From Eggerthia catenaformis OT 569 = DSM 20559 (lineage in GTDB: Bacteria; Bacillota_I; Bacilli_A; Erysipelotrichales; Coprobacillaceae), in contig NZ_KB446648.1 of assembly GCF_000340375.1 (NCBI RefSeq), forward strand, positions 283,604-316,401: 32,798 nucleotides of DNA. The letters run 5' to 3'. Shown piece by piece: positions 32,101 through 32,798 of the stretch; the first letter of the stretch is position 1; each line of letters begins with the position of its first letter. Both the position numbers and the translations under genes were made by a program. Below the pieces are notes generated by a model. The model saw only the letters and a list, made by a program, of their open reading frames with translations. It did not search any database and was not told the origin of the DNA.

Positions 32101-32538
32101 CCTGTCAGCAATGTAAAAGTTAATGGCTATATCCCAAATAATTATTTAGAAAGTGATATGGAGAAATTAGAGCTCTATCAGCGTATTTATAAAGCTAATA
32201 AAATGACTCAGATCAATCTTGTAGAAAGAGAACTTAGAGATCTTTATGGAGAACTTCCCAGAGAAATAGAGAATATTATAATTAAGAGACGCTTTGAAAT
32301 ACTTTCTCATAATAAAAAAATCAGAGCAATAGATGATAATGCTGAAGGAATGACTATTCATTTTACTCATGAATTCAGTAAGAAAACTAATGGAGAATAT
32401 CTTTTCCGATGTGCTCATAAATATTTTCATAAACCTAAATTTGCTTATGCATCAAGTGAAATATCTATAGAAATAGCTTTTTCACCTGAATATATTCATC
32501 AGATAGTCTTATTTTTACAGGATGTTTTAAAAATATAA
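29116..32538 (+). CDS. mfd: Transcription-repair coupling factor Mfd
   Basis: A 1140-residue ATPase that removes RNA polymerase stalled at DNA damage and recruits UvrA. An N-terminal UvrB-like domain lies at about 1-330. The CarD-like RNA-polymerase interaction domain is at about 475-535 (IGDYVVHDTNGIGQYMG, YVPVENFRLI). The RecG-like translocase covers about 570-960, with Walker A GDVGFGKTEVA (627-637), motif II DEEQRFG (728-734), motif III TLTATPIPRTL and the TRG-type motif RVGRS. The C-terminal TRCF domain is at about 990-1140. Normal length and organisation. The ribosome site (AGAGAAG) is weak. It shares a transcript with pth and probably with the pullulanase, and is followed by a terminator. 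Confidence 0.98.
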   Translation: MNKILDVLKDNPALKQMLSGKGEIVTNNINDEAYLIAGAFIKKPKQIIIIKQNQYQALHLYYALKGLLKDVCYYPSDESLRVEAVAYSYELLGERMNSLYLLSLNQPVICIAHTHSVIRYITPLNLFKESIIHLKVHQIIEPLELRQQLLRLGYQITQRVDSPFYMSRRGGVIDVYSIQYEHPVRIEFFDNEIETISFFYSDTQRRSEKIDEVTLLPATEMLYDHKNVDSVIKKIKELKEAMHLEKEYQDELDENIALDIEALKSHDYSLRLYQYLSLFEHKANLLDYAKGAMIITSGIETIHNAFKRFTEESFFYFHEIQEIGEMVKGLDLYYDIHEITSCRDINFTEFKLKDNQIEFLTQPVTISMINNHTFLTQLKDYAVFNKVLICLNEKRHIDSLIRLFEEHQIKYTLVTNDSHIYKNTINIYFGNLPSGIQFVHERLVLLTSHELFTAPIKRKGYIKYKNASVIKDYNELNIGDYVVHDTNGIGQYMGIKTLEVQGIHKDFLYIAYKGNDVLYVPVENFRLIRKYSSRDGKVPHVHELSGTKWAKEKARVRAKVDGLADDLIALYAQRMAQPGFAFKEDNEIQMTFEQQFGYELTLDQQRAIDEIKTDMEKPRPMDRLLCGDVGFGKTEVAIRACMKAILSNKQCAFLCPTTILSSQHYRVMKKRFADFPVTIALLNRFTSSKTKKEILNDLKNGKIDLLIGTHRILSKDVVFKDLGLLCIDEEQRFGVRQKEKIKEYRKTIDVLTLTATPIPRTLQMSLMGIRGLSQIETPPLNRLPVQTYVSEYSPPLVKQVIERELARDGQIFYLHNRTDNIYETASQIQSLVPDARIGVGHGQMKKEELEDVMQEFVDHQYDILVCTTIIETGIDIPNANTILVEDADHFGLAQLYQIKGRVGRSERLAYAYLLYRKNKIMNEEAVKRLKAIKEFTQLGSGYKIAMRDLSIRGSGDILGGEQAGFIDSVGFDMYMKILQEAILEKQGQSIEEEDIPVSNVKVNGYIPNNYLESDMEKLELYQRIYKANKMTQINLVERELRDLYGELPREIENIIIKRRFEILSHNKKIRAIDDNAEGMTIHFTHEFSKKTNGEYLFRCAHKYFHKPKFAYASSEISIEIAFSPEYIHQIVLFLQDVLKI

Positions 32539-32543
32539 GTATT

Positions 32544-32572
32544 AAGGACACGATAAAAATCGTGTCCTTTTC
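32544..32572 (+). terminator. Terminator of the pulA-pth-mfd operon
   Basis: The 11-bp stem AAGGACACGAT / ATCGTGTCCTT with loop AAAA and a T-run. The 226 bases from here to the end hold no gene that I can see. Confidence 0.9.
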
Positions 32573-32798
32573 TAATATAAGACTGATGGTAGTGTTATAT
32601 ATTTTATAAATGACAGAATAAAATAGATGCTTTATTTAAATGTTAAAAAGATAAGGAATATATCAAAATAATAAAATTTAAGCGACTGATCGTAAATAAA
32701 TGTAGACTTTAAATAACATCTTATGGTATTATGGATTAAATGAGGATATTATATTTTTTGTCGTGAAATTAAATGATTTTGGCAGATGTATAGTATTT

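Overview
The window is chromosomal DNA from a low-GC Gram-positive bacterium. The evidence is AT-rich third codon positions, strong AGGAGG-type ribosome sites, lipoboxes, a sortase signal, the Firmicutes pth-mfd gene pair, a DUF1292 protein, an L-box (lysine) riboswitch and many short hairpin-plus-T-run terminators. The protein flavour (heterodimeric MarR-controlled ABC exporters, a PEPCK-like 590-residue protein, intracellular glycogen enzymes) suggests a gut Erysipelotrichia relative such as Catenibacterium or Kandleria. That placement is an inference, not a demonstrated identification.

Layout. 1-465: 3' end of a Cna-B repeat surface adhesin with a cell-wall sorting signal. 935-5031: a MarR regulator and a two-subunit ABC exporter in one operon, with a perfect palindromic operator at the promoter. 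5032-5680: decayed DNA holding a frameshifted DUF1801 gene. 5681-7193: divergent GH114-like lipoprotein and type I signal peptidase. 7556-9328: a PEPCK/HPr-kinase-like P-loop protein of unknown role. 9329-10057: more decay, including an old-yellow-enzyme gene with its middle deleted. 10083-11429: NADP-type glutamate dehydrogenase. 11811-14853: small membrane proteins and an AqpZ-like water channel. 14861-19912 (minus strand): two AI-2E-family permeases flanking a polar amino-acid ABC importer whose leader is a lysine riboswitch. 20014-32538 (plus strand): an anchored protein, a nucleoid-associated (YejK/NdpA-family) protein, glycogen branching enzyme, glycogen phosphorylase, a DUF1292 protein, pullulanase, peptidyl-tRNA hydrolase and Mfd.

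How the genes work together. GlgB, GlgP and the pullulanase form a cytoplasmic set for building branches in, and breaking down, glycogen-like glucan; no glgC or glgA is present here. The lysine riboswitch ties the ABC importer to lysine supply. The MarR palindrome should make the exporter inducible by a ligand of the repressor.

No wholly new multi-gene system is evident. The most useful points are the lysine riboswitch with its terminator and antiterminator, the MarR operator, the PEPCK-like orphan, the GH114-like lipoprotein with an altered active-site position, three or four recognisable gene remnants, and a recurrent promoter style (extended -10 TGnTATAAT very close to the start codon).
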